From Clostridium sp. UBA4548 (GTDB lineage Bacteria; Bacillota; Clostridia; Clostridiales; Clostridiaceae), in assembly GCF_002387895.1 (NCBI RefSeq), contig NZ_DGLI01000002.1, positions 81,941-145,940 on the forward strand: 64,000 nucleotides of DNA. The letters are read 5' to 3'. The position numbers and the translations under genes were made by a program. Positions within the stretch are counted from its first letter, which is position 1; the number at the start of each line of letters is the position of its first letter. Shown here in pieces: positions 1 to 9,539 of the stretch. The notes below the pieces were generated by a model. It did not search any database. It saw nothing but the letters and a program-made list of their open reading frames with translations, and was not told where the DNA came from.

Positions 1-1266
1 ATGATGTATATCGCTAGTGTGTTTTCTCAATTAGAAAGAGAAACCATTTCATCCAGGGTAAGAGATAATATGTATGCTTTAGCTGAAGCAGGCAAATGGC
101 TTGGAGGCACTCCCCCTACTGGCTACAAAACTGAAAGACTAAAGCTAAAGGATACCACTGGCAAGGATAGATCCTTCTGTATTTTAGTCCCAATACCAGA
201 GGAATTGGAGTTAGTAAAACTTATATATGAGAAATACTTGGAAGTTAAGAGTATGAGTAAGGTGGAAAAGTATCTGATATGCAATGATATTAAAACAAAA
301 AATAATAAAAATTGGTCACTGGCTTCCATAAACTCAGTTCTTACAGCTCCTGTTTATGTAAAAGCTGATAGCAAGGTTATACAATACCTAAAATCTATAG
401 GAATAAAGGTCAACGGTAAGCCTAATGGTAATCATGGTATATTAACCTATAAAAAACGCAAAGGAAAAAGTGGATCTAATAGAGTGAAAGATACCTGCCA
501 ATGGATAGCCTCTGTATCCTTTCATGAAGGTATAATACCAGCTGATAAGTGGATAAAGGTTCAAGAAATTATAACTTTGAATAAAGATAAAGCTCCAGCA
601 TTGGGTTCAAGTGGAGAAGCCCTTCTCAGCGGGATTATTAAGTGTAGTAATTGTGGTAGTCCAATGAGAGTAGCCTATGGTAAGCAATATGCTACTAGTG
701 GAAGAAAAAAATACTATTACATGTGTACTTTAAAATGTAAATCAAGGAAAATCAAATGTGCAAACAGTAACATTAACGGTACAGATTTAGATGCATTAAT
801 CCTTGAAGAATTAAAAAAATTAACCTTAGATAAAAGTACTCTAATAGAGGAATTAAAAAAGTATAAACACGAACTAGAAACTGCTACAGAAAATCTAGTG
901 GTAAAAAAGCTTAACATTTCAATTAGTAAAAATGAAGAAATGGTAGATAACTTATTGAATAACTTAAGCTTAACAAAAGATATAGAAACAGCAACTATAC
1001 TTTTGAATAAAATTAGCCACTTGAAAACCGAAAATAAAGCTCTAAGAAATAAAATTAATAAGCTTGAATCTCAAAGCATACCTGAAAAAAATTCCCTAAA
1101 TAATTTAGAAGAAATAGAAAATACTTTTATAGATTTATTTATATTCTCCTCTTCTGCCTCTGTTTCCGAAAAAAGAAAACTACTATCCTCTATAATCCAT
1201 ACAGTCTATGCAAATGGGGACACAGGCAAAATCTTAATAAAATTTAAAGGAGTAGAACCAGAATAA
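1..1266 (+). CDS. Large serine recombinase, C-terminal part (5' end outside window)
   Basis: The visible 421 residues begin at the end of a resolvase catalytic domain (QLERETISSRVRDNM, the region around the long E helix), so the N-terminal part with the catalytic serine lies left of the window. A recombinase domain follows (roughly residues 25-190), then a zinc ribbon with C215-x2-C218 and C242-x3-C246, and a coiled-coil-rich stretch (about 265-375) typical of large serine integrases. Members cut and rejoin DNA at attachment sites of prophages, integrative elements or sporulation-interrupting elements. It converges on the O-antigen-ligase-like gene across a shared terminator. Whether the apparent first methionine is used cannot be judged; truncation by the window edge is far more likely. 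Family assignment is firm; the type of element is unknown. Confidence 0.88.
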   Translation: MMYIASVFSQLERETISSRVRDNMYALAEAGKWLGGTPPTGYKTERLKLKDTTGKDRSFCILVPIPEELELVKLIYEKYLEVKSMSKVEKYLICNDIKTKNNKNWSLASINSVLTAPVYVKADSKVIQYLKSIGIKVNGKPNGNHGILTYKKRKGKSGSNRVKDTCQWIASVSFHEGIIPADKWIKVQEIITLNKDKAPALGSSGEALLSGIIKCSNCGSPMRVAYGKQYATSGRKKYYYMCTLKCKSRKIKCANSNINGTDLDALILEELKKLTLDKSTLIEELKKYKHELETATENLVVKKLNISISKNEEMVDNLLNNLSLTKDIETATILLNKISHLKTENKALRNKINKLESQSIPEKNSLNNLEEIENTFIDLFIFSSSASVSEKRKLLSSIIHTVYANGDTGKILIKFKGVEPE

Positions 1267-1277
1267 GGCTCTACTCC
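1249..1277. terminator. Hairpin between convergent genes, probably bidirectional
   Basis: Arms at 1249-1259 and 1267-1277 pair over 11 positions with one mismatch and enclose the recombinase stop codon. A T-rich tract follows on each strand. Confidence 0.6.
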
Positions 1278-1302
1278 CTTTATAAATCTTCTTATTTATC
1301 AG

Positions 1303-2607
1303 TTATTCTCTAATAGCAAATTCCTTAGGCTCTGGCAATGTAAGCATTACCCAGAAAAGGAAGGATAAAATTTGAACTTCAAATATATTGTAAAACATAC
1401 CTAAAAATCCTAATATTAAACATGCTAATACTTTTAATTTGTTTTGTCTATGATTGATAATTATGGAAAACAAAAATAAAATATAAACTAAAGTACCTAC
1501 GATCCCAGTTTCAACTAGCACTTTAATATACTCATTATCTGCATAAAAACCTTCTATGATTCCATATTTTCCATACTGCTCAGGGGTAATAATTAAACTT
1601 GCTGCATCTCCATAAGTTCCGAATCCTGTACCTAATATTGGATTTTCTTTAAATATTGCTATTCCCTTTGTCACTGAAAATATCCTACCATCAGTTTTGC
1701 TCTTTGAAATTATTTCTGGAGTTGATAGTTCAGTAAATCTATTTACTGCAGAGCTTTTCGTCTTAGTATTTACTTGTGTATTAATCTTTTTGTTTATATT
1801 TGCAGCAAACTTAGGATAGTGTACACTGAGTGTATTTACTATAAATACAACAGCTATGGCCATTACAATACTTATAGCAAAGTTTCTTGCCACAAGCTTT
1901 TTGTCAACAATAAATACACATATTAAAACAAAACCCCCTAGGGCTATCATACTGCTCCTAGATGCGGTTAATGCAATAGTAGCAAGAGTCATCACGTAGA
2001 AAGCTTTATTTACTTTTAAGGACAAGACCCCCTGCAGGTAAAAAATTATCATAATTGAAAATAGCAAATATGCTCCAAAGGTGTTTGGATTGTTGAACAT
2101 TCCATAAACTCTAAGGTAATTGTCTGCATAAATAATTGATTTAATCCAAGCTGATGGGAATAACAGAGTCTTACTTGTAATCTTTTCTATAAAAGATAGA
2201 GAAGAAAGTATAATAGCATTATAAATAATCACTTTTGAAAAAATCCTGTAAAATTTATTATCTAATCTAGTATGCCTAAGCATGAAGTAAACTATATAGT
2301 AAATAAATATACTTCTTGTCTCTATTATATAAGACTTTATTCCTACATTATTTATAAATATTGTACTTATAAATGCTAATATTAAAAATCCTGCATAGAA
2401 AATATCAGTTAAGTTCAGCTTTATTCTAAATCTACTTTTAACCATGTATAAAGCAAAAGTAATCAAAATCATAATATCTGGTATTACTTTTACCTTTGGG
2501 CTTGTAAAAGTAGAAATTACTTCTCTGTAAGGAATAAATACCACCAAAAAAACTAATAAAAAGCTAAGTAATTTTTCATATATTAAAGATATATTCTTAA
2601 GACTCAC
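1303..2607 (-). CDS. O-antigen ligase/polymerase-like membrane protein
   Basis: This 434-residue protein has about ten to twelve hydrophobic segments and the Wzy_C/O-antigen-ligase signature region (MFNNPNTFGAYLLFS near residue 170, and a large extracellular loop containing ILGTGFGTYGDAAS near residue 325). Such proteins polymerise lipid-linked repeat units or transfer finished glycans to an acceptor at the outer face of the membrane. The start is GTG, preceded by AAGGAG eight bases upstream. It stands alone, convergent with the recombinase and next to a truncated manC, so its glycan partner genes may have been lost or lie elsewhere. Polymerase and ligase activities cannot be told apart from sequence. 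Confidence 0.75.
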   Translation of the reverse strand: MSLKNISLIYEKLLSFLLVFLVVFIPYREVISTFTSPKVKVIPDIMILITFALYMVKSRFRIKLNLTDIFYAGFLILAFISTIFINNVGIKSYIIETRSIFIYYIVYFMLRHTRLDNKFYRIFSKVIIYNAIILSSLSFIEKITSKTLLFPSAWIKSIIYADNYLRVYGMFNNPNTFGAYLLFSIMIIFYLQGVLSLKVNKAFYVMTLATIALTASRSSMIALGGFVLICVFIVDKKLVARNFAISIVMAIAVVFIVNTLSVHYPKFAANINKKINTQVNTKTKSSAVNRFTELSTPEIISKSKTDGRIFSVTKGIAIFKENPILGTGFGTYGDAASLIITPEQYGKYGIIEGFYADNEYIKVLVETGIVGTLVYILFLFSIIINHRQNKLKVLACLILGFLGMFYNIFEVQILSFLFWVMLTLPEPKEFAIRE

Positions 2608-2792
2608 AAAAACAACTCCTTATCTCTAACTAATTTATGACCTTTTCAAATTGTTGTAAGTTATGTACATTTTATACTATAATTAATCCTAATTCTATAC
2701 CCATTATTTAAGTATACCTCTAAATTACTTACTTATCCAGTAAGTTTTTGGCAAAAACCCTATGAATTTATAAACATATCGGGATATATCTA

Positions 2793-3476
2793 CTAATTTA
2801 TCACTACCATCTTGGCACCAATTAGATTAAAATATAAATTATTTTTAGATAGCATTTTTATAAGGAGTCCATCTGCTCTCCATATGAACATACCAGAATT
2901 CCAAAGGTAGGTACCCTTTAAAAGAAAATCCTTAGCTACTTCCACATTAGGCTTCTCAGTAAACCTAGCTACCTTAAAAGTAGAAATAGGACCTCCTATA
3001 GGATCCCCCATCTCAATATATCCATAACCTGTTTCAGGTCTATTAGGGGCAATTCCTATAGTCACTAGTCCTCTTCTCTTCTCTGCTAGTTCTATAGCAT
3101 GGTGCAGCGTATCTAAGAATTGTTTTTCACCCTCAATATAGTGATCTGAAGGTAGCACTACCATCACCGCATCCTTGTCCTTCTTTAAAAGCTTCACTGC
3201 TGAAAGCCCTATACAAGTTGCAGTTTCCTTATTGCTTGGTTCAACAAAGACGTTATCTTTATTTATCTCTGGAAGTTCTTCATGTATCTTATCTACATAC
3301 TCTTGATTGGTTACAACAAAGATATTCTCTTTATTAATTAACGGTTTTATGCGATCAACTGTGTTTCTTAAGAAGCTTTTGCTATTATATGCCTTTAAAA
3401 ATTGCTTGGGATTATTAGCTCTTGATAAGGGATATAGCCTTGTTCCTTTCCCTCCAGCCAGTATTACTGCATACAA
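2793..3476 (-). pseudogene. manC: Mannose-1-phosphate guanylyltransferase, C-terminally truncated
   Basis: The N-terminal nucleotidyltransferase core is clear: AVILAGGKGTRLYPLSR, the NPKQFL substrate motif, VLPSDHYI and GYGYIEMG, ending near WNSGMFIWRADGLL. Members make GDP-mannose from mannose-1-phosphate and GTP and are normally about 350 residues or longer. This copy stops after about 228 residues, with an unrelated tail (NLIGAKMVVIN) after the core, and no continuation is visible in 2608-2792. The open frame extends to a GTG at 3488, but that GTG sits inside the ribosome binding site AAAGGTGA. The TTG at 3476, giving MYAVILAGG, is correctly spaced. Much of the active-site core remains, so residual function cannot be excluded, but a decayed gene is more likely. 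Confidence 0.75.
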
Positions 3477-3795
3477 CAAAACTATCACCTTTAATCATTG
3501 CTTAATCCTATATTATGATAATTACACAAATATGGTGAAGATAATTTAATATTTTTCTTTCGATAATTACTATTAATATCTATTTTACCTAAATCATTGA
3601 ATAGGTGCTAAACTTAGAAACTATTGTAACTTTATGAGGAAATATTAAATGCAAAGCCTTTACTTTCCAAGGTTGGCATGAAGTAAATGTTGATATTTAA
3701 CGAAGTATTTGTTTTTTTTTATATTAATCTGTTGTATAATTGATGTTGTATTTATAAATTCACATACCTACTATTAAAACTTAGGAGGATAAATA
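3477..3795. other. Divergent intergenic region between manC remnant and Wzz-kinase operon
   Basis: No gene is seen here. It carries the plus-strand promoter described separately and a strong AGGAGG site just before 3796. No convincing minus-strand promoter for the manC remnant stands out. Confidence 0.5.
3711..3740 (+). promoter_or_regulatory. Promoter of the Wzz-kinase operon (T-tract plus TATAAT element)
   Basis: A G at 3711 is followed by nine T, and GTTGTATAAT starts exactly 20 bases after that G. The TATAAT at 3735-3740 lies 17 bases from a TTTTTT in the -35 position. The same arrangement with identical spacing precedes the pseudokinase gene (52212) and occurs at 37186. Confidence 0.6.
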
Positions 3796-5193
3796 ATGGA
3801 ATTAAAAGAGTATTTTGATATACTGATAAAAAGATTAAAATTAATTATTATAATTACCTTATGTTCAACCATAGTAAGCAGCTTAGTAAGTGTATTTTTA
3901 ATAAAACCAACTTACAAAGCTGATATATCTGTAATAATTAATCAATCTAAATCAGAAAGTTCACCTAGTTCCCAAACTTATAATGACATAATGATGTATC
4001 AAAAAATGGTGAAAACCTATGCAGAATTTGCAAAATCTAGGGTAGTTGCCGAGCACGTTATTAAAAGCTTAAACCTTGATTTAAAGGTTGGTCAATTGCA
4101 AGGAATGCTTACAGTAACACCTAAAGGTGATACTGAATTCCTAAACTTGTCAATTACAGCCCTAAATCCAAAGCTCGCTCAGGATATAACTAATCAATAT
4201 GCCAAATCCTTAAAGGCAGTAAGTAATGATGTGAAAAAAGTGGACAACGTTCAACTTCTTGATGAAGCATTACTTCCTCAAGGAAAAGCTAGCCCACGAG
4301 TATCACTTAATATAGCTATAGCCTTCTTTTTAGGTCTTATGGCTTCAGTGGGACTTTCATTTTTATTAGAGTACTTAGATAATACAGTTAAGTCTAAAGA
4401 GGACATAGAGAGGCTATCTGACATCCCTGTAATTGGGTTACTACCTTTTGACGATATCCTTGCCTCAGGAAAGGGTCAACAACTAGTAACTTATGCTAAT
4501 CCAAAATCTAGTACTGCAGAGGCTTATAGAACTTTGAGAACTAATATCCAATTTTCTTCTCTTGATACAGAGCTTACTAGCTTAGTATTTACTTCTACTA
4601 AACCTGGTGAAGGAAAGTCAACTATTATTTCAAACATAGCAATTACAATGGCTCAAAGTGGAAAGAAAGTTTTGTTATTAGACTGTGACCTTAGAAAACC
4701 AACTATTCACAAAAAATTTGGTGCCTCTAATTCTAAAGGGTTAACTAATATACTATTGAAAGATAAGAAATTTGAAGAATGTGTTATTGTAACTAAGCAA
4801 GAAAACTTACACGTGGTAACCAGTGGACCTATTCCTCCAAATCCTTCAGAGCTACTTGGTAGTAATAAGTTCAAAATATTATTAAGACATCTATCTTCTA
4901 TATATGACATAATATTAATAGATGCTCCACCTATTTTAATTGTAACTGATGCGCAAGTCCTTTCATCAGTATGTGATGGAACAGTAATATTAACTTCTTA
5001 TGGAGAAACTGAAAAAGAAGCCTTGATGGAAGGAAAATCTCTTCTTACAAAGGTTAATTCAAATATTTTGGGTGCTGTACTTAATAAAATACCAGAAGGT
5101 GGTAAGGGTAGTTACTACAATCAATACTATTCGCATGGATATGGAGATCAATATGGTGACGATGATGAAGCCACAGATAATGAGGCAATTTAG
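3796..5193 (+). CDS. Chain-length regulator fused to bacterial tyrosine kinase (Wzc/CpsCD type)
   Basis: The N-terminal Wzz domain spans about residues 1-195, flanked by membrane segments near 16-36 and 172-192. It is fused to a cytoplasmic BY-kinase. The Walker A GEGKST is near residue 271, Walker A' is LLLDCDLRKPT near 294, and Walker B is ILIDAPP near 374. The C-terminus carries a tyrosine cluster (SYYNQYYSHGYGDQYG, six Tyr) for autophosphorylation. In Gram-positives these parts are often two proteins (CpsC and CpsD, or YwqC and YwqD); here they are one chain, as in Wzc. It controls glycan chain length and export at the membrane. It heads an operon with a PHP phosphatase and an LCP ligase. 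All catalytic motifs look intact, unlike the paralogue at 52304. Confidence 0.93.
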   Translation: MELKEYFDILIKRLKLIIIITLCSTIVSSLVSVFLIKPTYKADISVIINQSKSESSPSSQTYNDIMMYQKMVKTYAEFAKSRVVAEHVIKSLNLDLKVGQLQGMLTVTPKGDTEFLNLSITALNPKLAQDITNQYAKSLKAVSNDVKKVDNVQLLDEALLPQGKASPRVSLNIAIAFFLGLMASVGLSFLLEYLDNTVKSKEDIERLSDIPVIGLLPFDDILASGKGQQLVTYANPKSSTAEAYRTLRTNIQFSSLDTELTSLVFTSTKPGEGKSTIISNIAITMAQSGKKVLLLDCDLRKPTIHKKFGASNSKGLTNILLKDKKFEECVIVTKQENLHVVTSGPIPPNPSELLGSNKFKILLRHLSSIYDIILIDAPPILIVTDAQVLSSVCDGTVILTSYGETEKEALMEGKSLLTKVNSNILGAVLNKIPEGGKGSYYNQYYSHGYGDQYGDDDEATDNEAI

Positions 5194-5225
5194 AAATGAA
5201 GCAATATAAATAGGAGAGTGATACT

Positions 5226-5999
5226 ATGATAGACTTTCATAGTCATATTCTTCCTGGTATAGATGACGGTTCAAAGCATATTGATATGTCAATGGATATG
5301 CTGAAATTATCTATTAGTGAGGGAGTTGAACACATATGCGCAACTCCCCATTTTATACCTGAAGAACATGAAATTAACAAAGAAACTTACTTTGAAAAGT
5401 TAAACGAACTAAAAAACAGCAAGGTTGCAGAACAAATCAATATAGTTAGTGGACTTGAGGTATACATTAACCCTACAGTTCCTGAATTATACGAGTCGGG
5501 GAGCATATGGTGTTTAAATAATAAAAAATATATGTTACTTGAATTACCTATGAATCAGTTTCCTATATATACTGAAGATGTATTTTATGAATTAAGACTA
5601 CAAGGAGTAACCCCAATTCTTGCCCATCCTGAGCGAAATCTTGAAATTATGAAAGATGAAGCTTTACTGGAAAACTTAATAAACCAAGGGGCACTAGCCC
5701 AGTTAAATAGTGGTAGCTTAAGAGGTAGGTACGGGGATAAAGTGCAAGCTTTTGCAAAAAACCTTGTTAACAAGAACTTAATTCATGTCCTTGGCAGTGA
5801 TGGACATAACATCTCTGTAAGAAAGCCTAAAATAAAGGAAAGCTTTGAAATTGTAGAGAAACTTAATGCAGCCCTTTATAATAGTATTATTATTAATGAG
5901 AAGAAAATACTCCAAGGGGAAGATATAGAAGTACTTCCAATTAAGGATTACAAAGGAAAGAAATCCTTTAGCTTTTTTAATATATTTAAGAAAAAATAA
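5226..5999 (+). CDS. PHP-family tyrosine-protein phosphatase (YwqE/CpsB type)
   Basis: The start MIDFHSHILPGIDDGS is the metal-binding PHP signature. Further conserved metal ligands are in CATPHF (near residue 40), AHPERN (near 136) and GSDGHN (near 196). The 257 residues match the family size. Members are manganese-dependent phosphatases that remove phosphate from the tyrosine cluster of the partner kinase, resetting capsule assembly. The gene lies 32 bases after the kinase with its own GGAGAG site, which supports pairing with that kinase. Cytoplasmic, with no signal peptide. Confidence 0.92.
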   Translation: MIDFHSHILPGIDDGSKHIDMSMDMLKLSISEGVEHICATPHFIPEEHEINKETYFEKLNELKNSKVAEQINIVSGLEVYINPTVPELYESGSIWCLNNKKYMLLELPMNQFPIYTEDVFYELRLQGVTPILAHPERNLEIMKDEALLENLINQGALAQLNSGSLRGRYGDKVQAFAKNLVNKNLIHVLGSDGHNISVRKPKIKESFEIVEKLNAALYNSIIINEKKILQGEDIEVLPIKDYKGKKSFSFFNIFKKK

Positions 6000-6029
6000 T
6001 CTAAAATTTTATGAAAGAAGATGATTTGT

Positions 6030-6947
6030 ATGAAAAAAAGAACTAAAATCATTCTTGGCATTGTAGCTTTTCTTTTAGTTACAGTTTTATCCTTTTCACT
6101 TTACACAGTGTCCACCTTAAATAAAATAGCCAAAGTAGATCTTCCAAAGGAAGATTTAGGTATAGATAAAGAAGTTCAAGCTAAAATTGAGGATAAAAAA
6201 ATTACTAACATAGTCCTATTTGGAATAGACCAAGTTGGCGACAATCCTGGAAGATCTGATTCTATTATTATTGCTACCTTCGATGAAACTCATAACAAGT
6301 TAAAATTAACTTCTATTATGAGAGATTCTTATGTTAATATTCCTGGTCGCGGTTACGATAAGATAAACCACGCTTATGCTTTTGGTCGTGCCCCATTAGC
6401 TATTAAAACAATAAACCAAAATTTTGGGTTAAACATTGATAACTATGCTAAAATTAATTTTGACAATATGGAGCATCTTATAGATGCCATTGGCGGAGTA
6501 AAAATGGAAATAAAAGACTTTGAAATTCCTGGAGTATCCTCTGTAGGAATAACTAAAGCTGGAGTTTATAACTTAAATGGTAAGCAAGCCTTAGCTTATT
6601 CCCGTATCAGAAAAGTTGATGGTGATTCAGAAAGAACCGAAAGGCAAAGAAACGTGCTTACAGCAATGTTTAACAAACTTTCCTCTATTGGACCCACAGA
6701 ACTTCCTTCTGTGATGAATAAACTTCTGCCTTATGTTGAGACCAGTTTAGGTAATGGTGATATCATAAACCTAGGGTTAAAAGTTTTAAAATCTGGAATA
6801 AAAAATATAGAACAAGAGAGATTCCCTTTAGAGAACCTGAGTAAGGGAGAAAAAATAAACGGAATATATTACTTAACCTTTGATGAGAAATCTACTAAAG
6901 ACCAAATCTATAAATATATTTTTGAGGATATAAAACCTGTCCAATAA
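6030..6947 (+). CDS. LytR-CpsA-Psr (LCP) family glycan-wall ligase
   Basis: A single N-terminal anchor (about residues 6-28) precedes an extracellular LCP domain. Visible signatures are RSDSIIIATFD, LTSIMRDSYVNIPG, KINHAYAFG, and SRIRKVDGDSERTERQR, whose arginines hold the polyprenyl-pyrophosphate. LCP enzymes move glycans from the lipid carrier to peptidoglycan. The ATG at 6030 is preferred over that at 6021, because GAAAGAAG immediately precedes the latter with no spacing. It is the last gene of the kinase-phosphatase operon and is followed by a strong terminator, so it probably acts on the polymer this operon controls. Confidence 0.9.
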   Translation: MKKRTKIILGIVAFLLVTVLSFSLYTVSTLNKIAKVDLPKEDLGIDKEVQAKIEDKKITNIVLFGIDQVGDNPGRSDSIIIATFDETHNKLKLTSIMRDSYVNIPGRGYDKINHAYAFGRAPLAIKTINQNFGLNIDNYAKINFDNMEHLIDAIGGVKMEIKDFEIPGVSSVGITKAGVYNLNGKQALAYSRIRKVDGDSERTERQRNVLTAMFNKLSSIGPTELPSVMNKLLPYVETSLGNGDIINLGLKVLKSGIKNIEQERFPLENLSKGEKINGIYYLTFDEKSTKDQIYKYIFEDIKPVQ

Positions 6948-6999
6948 TTATGTTTTAATAGTAACTATCTCTTATTATTGAAAACTCTATAAGAATATA

Positions 7000-7036
7000 A
7001 AAAAGAAGCTCAAGTTTAAAAAGTTGAGCTTCTTTT
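7000..7036. terminator. Bidirectional rho-independent terminator
   Basis: A long A/T-flanked stem (AGAAGCTCAA pairing with TTGAGCTTCT) has T-runs on both strands. It ends the plus-strand kinase operon and the minus-strand small gene at 7038. Confidence 0.88.
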
Positions 7037-7037
7037 T

Positions 7038-7304
7038 TTATATTTTACTATGTTTAGCAAGAATCATTTCATATTCTTTAGTTGTAAGAGGTTCCAAAAT
7101 GGTTTTTTTGAAAATCAATCCCTCTTCTCTTTTTGTAGCATAAAAGGTACTATCTGTTCCTACCTTATATTTTTTTGTAGCCTCATTCTTAGAGATTATG
7201 TACTTTTTTCCGTTATAATCTTTTCCCTCAAAATAGTTATTATTATCTTTAATTATAACGCATCTTAAGAGATATAAATCATCCAATGTAATATTTAATT
7301 CCAC
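7038..7304 (-). CDS. Small hypothetical protein, 88 residues
   Basis: I do not recognise the family. The product is soluble, lysine-rich and has no signal peptide or membrane segment. The sequence alternates short beta-like stretches (MELNITLDDLYLLRCVII, then NYFEGKDYNGKKYIISKNE), suggesting a small beta-rich fold. The start is GTG with a GGGGGC stretch about ten bases upstream. It ends against the bidirectional terminator, which supports it being transcribed. It has no obvious operon partner. Confidence 0.5.
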   Translation of the reverse strand: MELNITLDDLYLLRCVIIKDNNNYFEGKDYNGKKYIISKNEATKKYKVGTDSTFYATKREEGLIFKKTILEPLTTKEYEMILAKHSKI

Positions 7305-7811
7305 AGTATTATTTGCCCCCTATAAATATATAATTTTAGTTTATAATTTATATTTATGTAACAAGTTTTCTATCATATCCTTATACAACAATAAAATTAG
7401 TCCATGAAACCTATTAATTTTTATTTTGAATGTTAAACTTATACTAATTACTTTGTATATAAGTTAAAAATCTTGTAACTTTTTAGTATTATTACCATCT
7501 TTATTGAAACCTAATTTTTAACCATATTAAAACTGTGTCTAAAATCATTATTATTATATCATATAAGCTTCTAATAGGCTATATTAGTTTTTAATTTTTC
7601 TGATTTTCTTAATATTATAAAATACGGAGAAAATAAAAAAAGATATTGGGGTATATTAAATACACCAATATCTTTACATTTTATTAGGTGCTCTTTTGCA
7701 TAACTCTAGTCCATAAATAAAGCTTAACTTTTAGCCATCTTCACTAAAGTGGCTCCATTACAAAAGGCGTAACCAAGTGCTTTTAAACACCCTTAAAATT
7801 TATTTCTCTTA
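7305..7811. other. Intergenic region, no gene seen
   Basis: Very AT-rich. Apart from the terminator of the phosphoglucomutase gene (7640-7676) I see no coding frame or structured RNA that I can support. Confidence 0.5.
7640..7676 (-). terminator. Terminator downstream of phosphoglucomutase
   Basis: Arms AAAGATATTGG (7640-7650) and its complement (7666-7676) are followed on the minus strand by a seven-T run. It lies about 135 bases after the pgcA stop. Confidence 0.8.
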
Positions 7812-9539
7812 TTACTTTATGCAATGATCTATATAGCTTGATACAGACTTTTCAATAATTGAAAGATTATTAGCTACCTGCTCTAAAGTTTTTCCAACAG
7901 CAGCTACATAAATCTTCATTTTAGGTTCTGTTCCAGAAGGACGAATCACAAACCAAGAACCATCATTTAATACAAACTTTAACACATTGGATTTGGGAAG
8001 ATTAATTCTTTCTTCATCACCATTGGACAAATCTTTCGCTACACTTAACTTGTAGTCTATTTTCTTTACAACTGTATACTTATCTATATTAGTTATATCT
8101 GTATTTCTTAAATAATCGATGGTAGAAGCAATTTTTTCTTGCCCTTCTTTACCCTTTAGCTCAATAGAAATTAAGCTTTCCTTAAAATAACCAAACTCAT
8201 TATATAAATCCATAAGAGCTTCATAAAGTGTCTTTCCCATAGATTTGTAGTATAAAGTCATCTCGCAAACAAGCATTGCTGCTATAACTGCATCCTTATC
8301 CCTGACAAAATGTCCGCTTAAGTAGCCATAACTCTCCTCAAAACCAAACAAAAACTCATTAGTTTTTGTTTTCTCAAAGTTTCCAATTAACTCTCCAATA
8401 TACTTAAACCCAGTTAAAACTTCCATAACTTCTATTCCATACTTATCCGCAATAGGCTTAATCATATCCGTAGAAACTATGGTTTTAATTATAGCTCCGT
8501 TGGCTGGAAGCTGCTGATTTTCTTTTAATGCAGAAATAATATAGTGTGAAAGCAACGCTCCTACTTGATTACCTGTTAAAACCTTATATTCTCCCTGTCC
8601 CTGTTGTACTACTGCACCAATTCTATCACAATCAGGATCTGTTCCAATAATTATATCTGGCTTAAACTCCTCAGCCATAGCTAAAGCCAGTTTAAACACC
8701 TTAGGATCTTCTGGGTTTGGATAAGGTGCCGTTGGAAAGTCTCCATCTGGCAATTCTTGTTCCTTAACCACCCTTAAATTTTCATAGCCAAGTTCCTTTA
8801 ATACTCTTCTTACAGGTATATTCCCACTACCATGAAGTGGAGTGTAGATTATCTTTAAATTCTTTGCATTTTTCTTAACTAACTCTTTTCTAATAGTTAA
8901 AGCCTTCGCCTTCTCTAGGTAAGTTGAATAGATTTCCTCACCAACATATTTCAATAAATTTTTATTCTTACATTGTTCAAGGGAAATAGAAGTTACTTCT
9001 TCAAATGAATTCACAGCATTTACACAGTCTAACACGTCTCCAGCAGCCTTATCTGTAAGCTGACCCCCATCCTCTCCATAGACCTTATATCCATTATATT
9101 GCTTCGGGTTATGAGATGCTGTAATAACTATTCCTGCGTTACATCCTAAAAGCCTTACTGCATAGGATAAAATAGGTGTTGGTGTTAGGGTTTCAAATAA
9201 GTAAGTTTTTATGTTGTTCCCACATAAGGTTCTTGCTGCATATTCTGCAAACTCACTTGACATATGGCGAGAATCATAGGCAATTGCCACTGAGGGATTT
9301 TCAAACTTATCGTTTAAATAATTACTTAATCCTTGTGTTGCCTTACCAATAGTATAGATATTAAGTCTATTAGACCCTGCACCAATTACCCCTCTAAGTC
9401 CACCAGTACCAAACTCTAAATCTTTATAAAACCTATCTTCAATTTCCTTTTCATCCTCTAGATTTCCAAGTTCATTTTTAGTGTTTTCATCTATCACCGA
9501 TGACTCTAACCACAACTTATACTTATCCTTATAATTCAT
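7812..9539 (-). CDS. pgcA: Phosphoglucomutase/phosphomannomutase (PgcA type)
   Basis: This 575-residue alpha-D-phosphohexomutase interconverts glucose-6-phosphate and glucose-1-phosphate, feeding UDP- and dTDP-sugar synthesis. All four signature loops are present: the phosphoserine loop TASHNPKQYNGYK (Ser near 141), the metal loop GTDPDCDRIG (near 300), the sugar loop FGFEESYGYLSG (near 397) and the phosphate loop RPSGTEPKMK (near 540). Length fits the Gram-positive PgcA group. It is monocistronic, with its own terminator. The product, glucose-1-phosphate, is the substrate of RmlA at 56473. Confidence 0.93.
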   Translation of the reverse strand: MNYKDKYKLWLESSVIDENTKNELGNLEDEKEIEDRFYKDLEFGTGGLRGVIGAGSNRLNIYTIGKATQGLSNYLNDKFENPSVAIAYDSRHMSSEFAEYAARTLCGNNIKTYLFETLTPTPILSYAVRLLGCNAGIVITASHNPKQYNGYKVYGEDGGQLTDKAAGDVLDCVNAVNSFEEVTSISLEQCKNKNLLKYVGEEIYSTYLEKAKALTIRKELVKKNAKNLKIIYTPLHGSGNIPVRRVLKELGYENLRVVKEQELPDGDFPTAPYPNPEDPKVFKLALAMAEEFKPDIIIGTDPDCDRIGAVVQQGQGEYKVLTGNQVGALLSHYIISALKENQQLPANGAIIKTIVSTDMIKPIADKYGIEVMEVLTGFKYIGELIGNFEKTKTNEFLFGFEESYGYLSGHFVRDKDAVIAAMLVCEMTLYYKSMGKTLYEALMDLYNEFGYFKESLISIELKGKEGQEKIASTIDYLRNTDITNIDKYTVVKKIDYKLSVAKDLSNGDEERINLPKSNVLKFVLNDGSWFVIRPSGTEPKMKIYVAAVGKTLEQVANNLSIIEKSVSSYIDHCIK

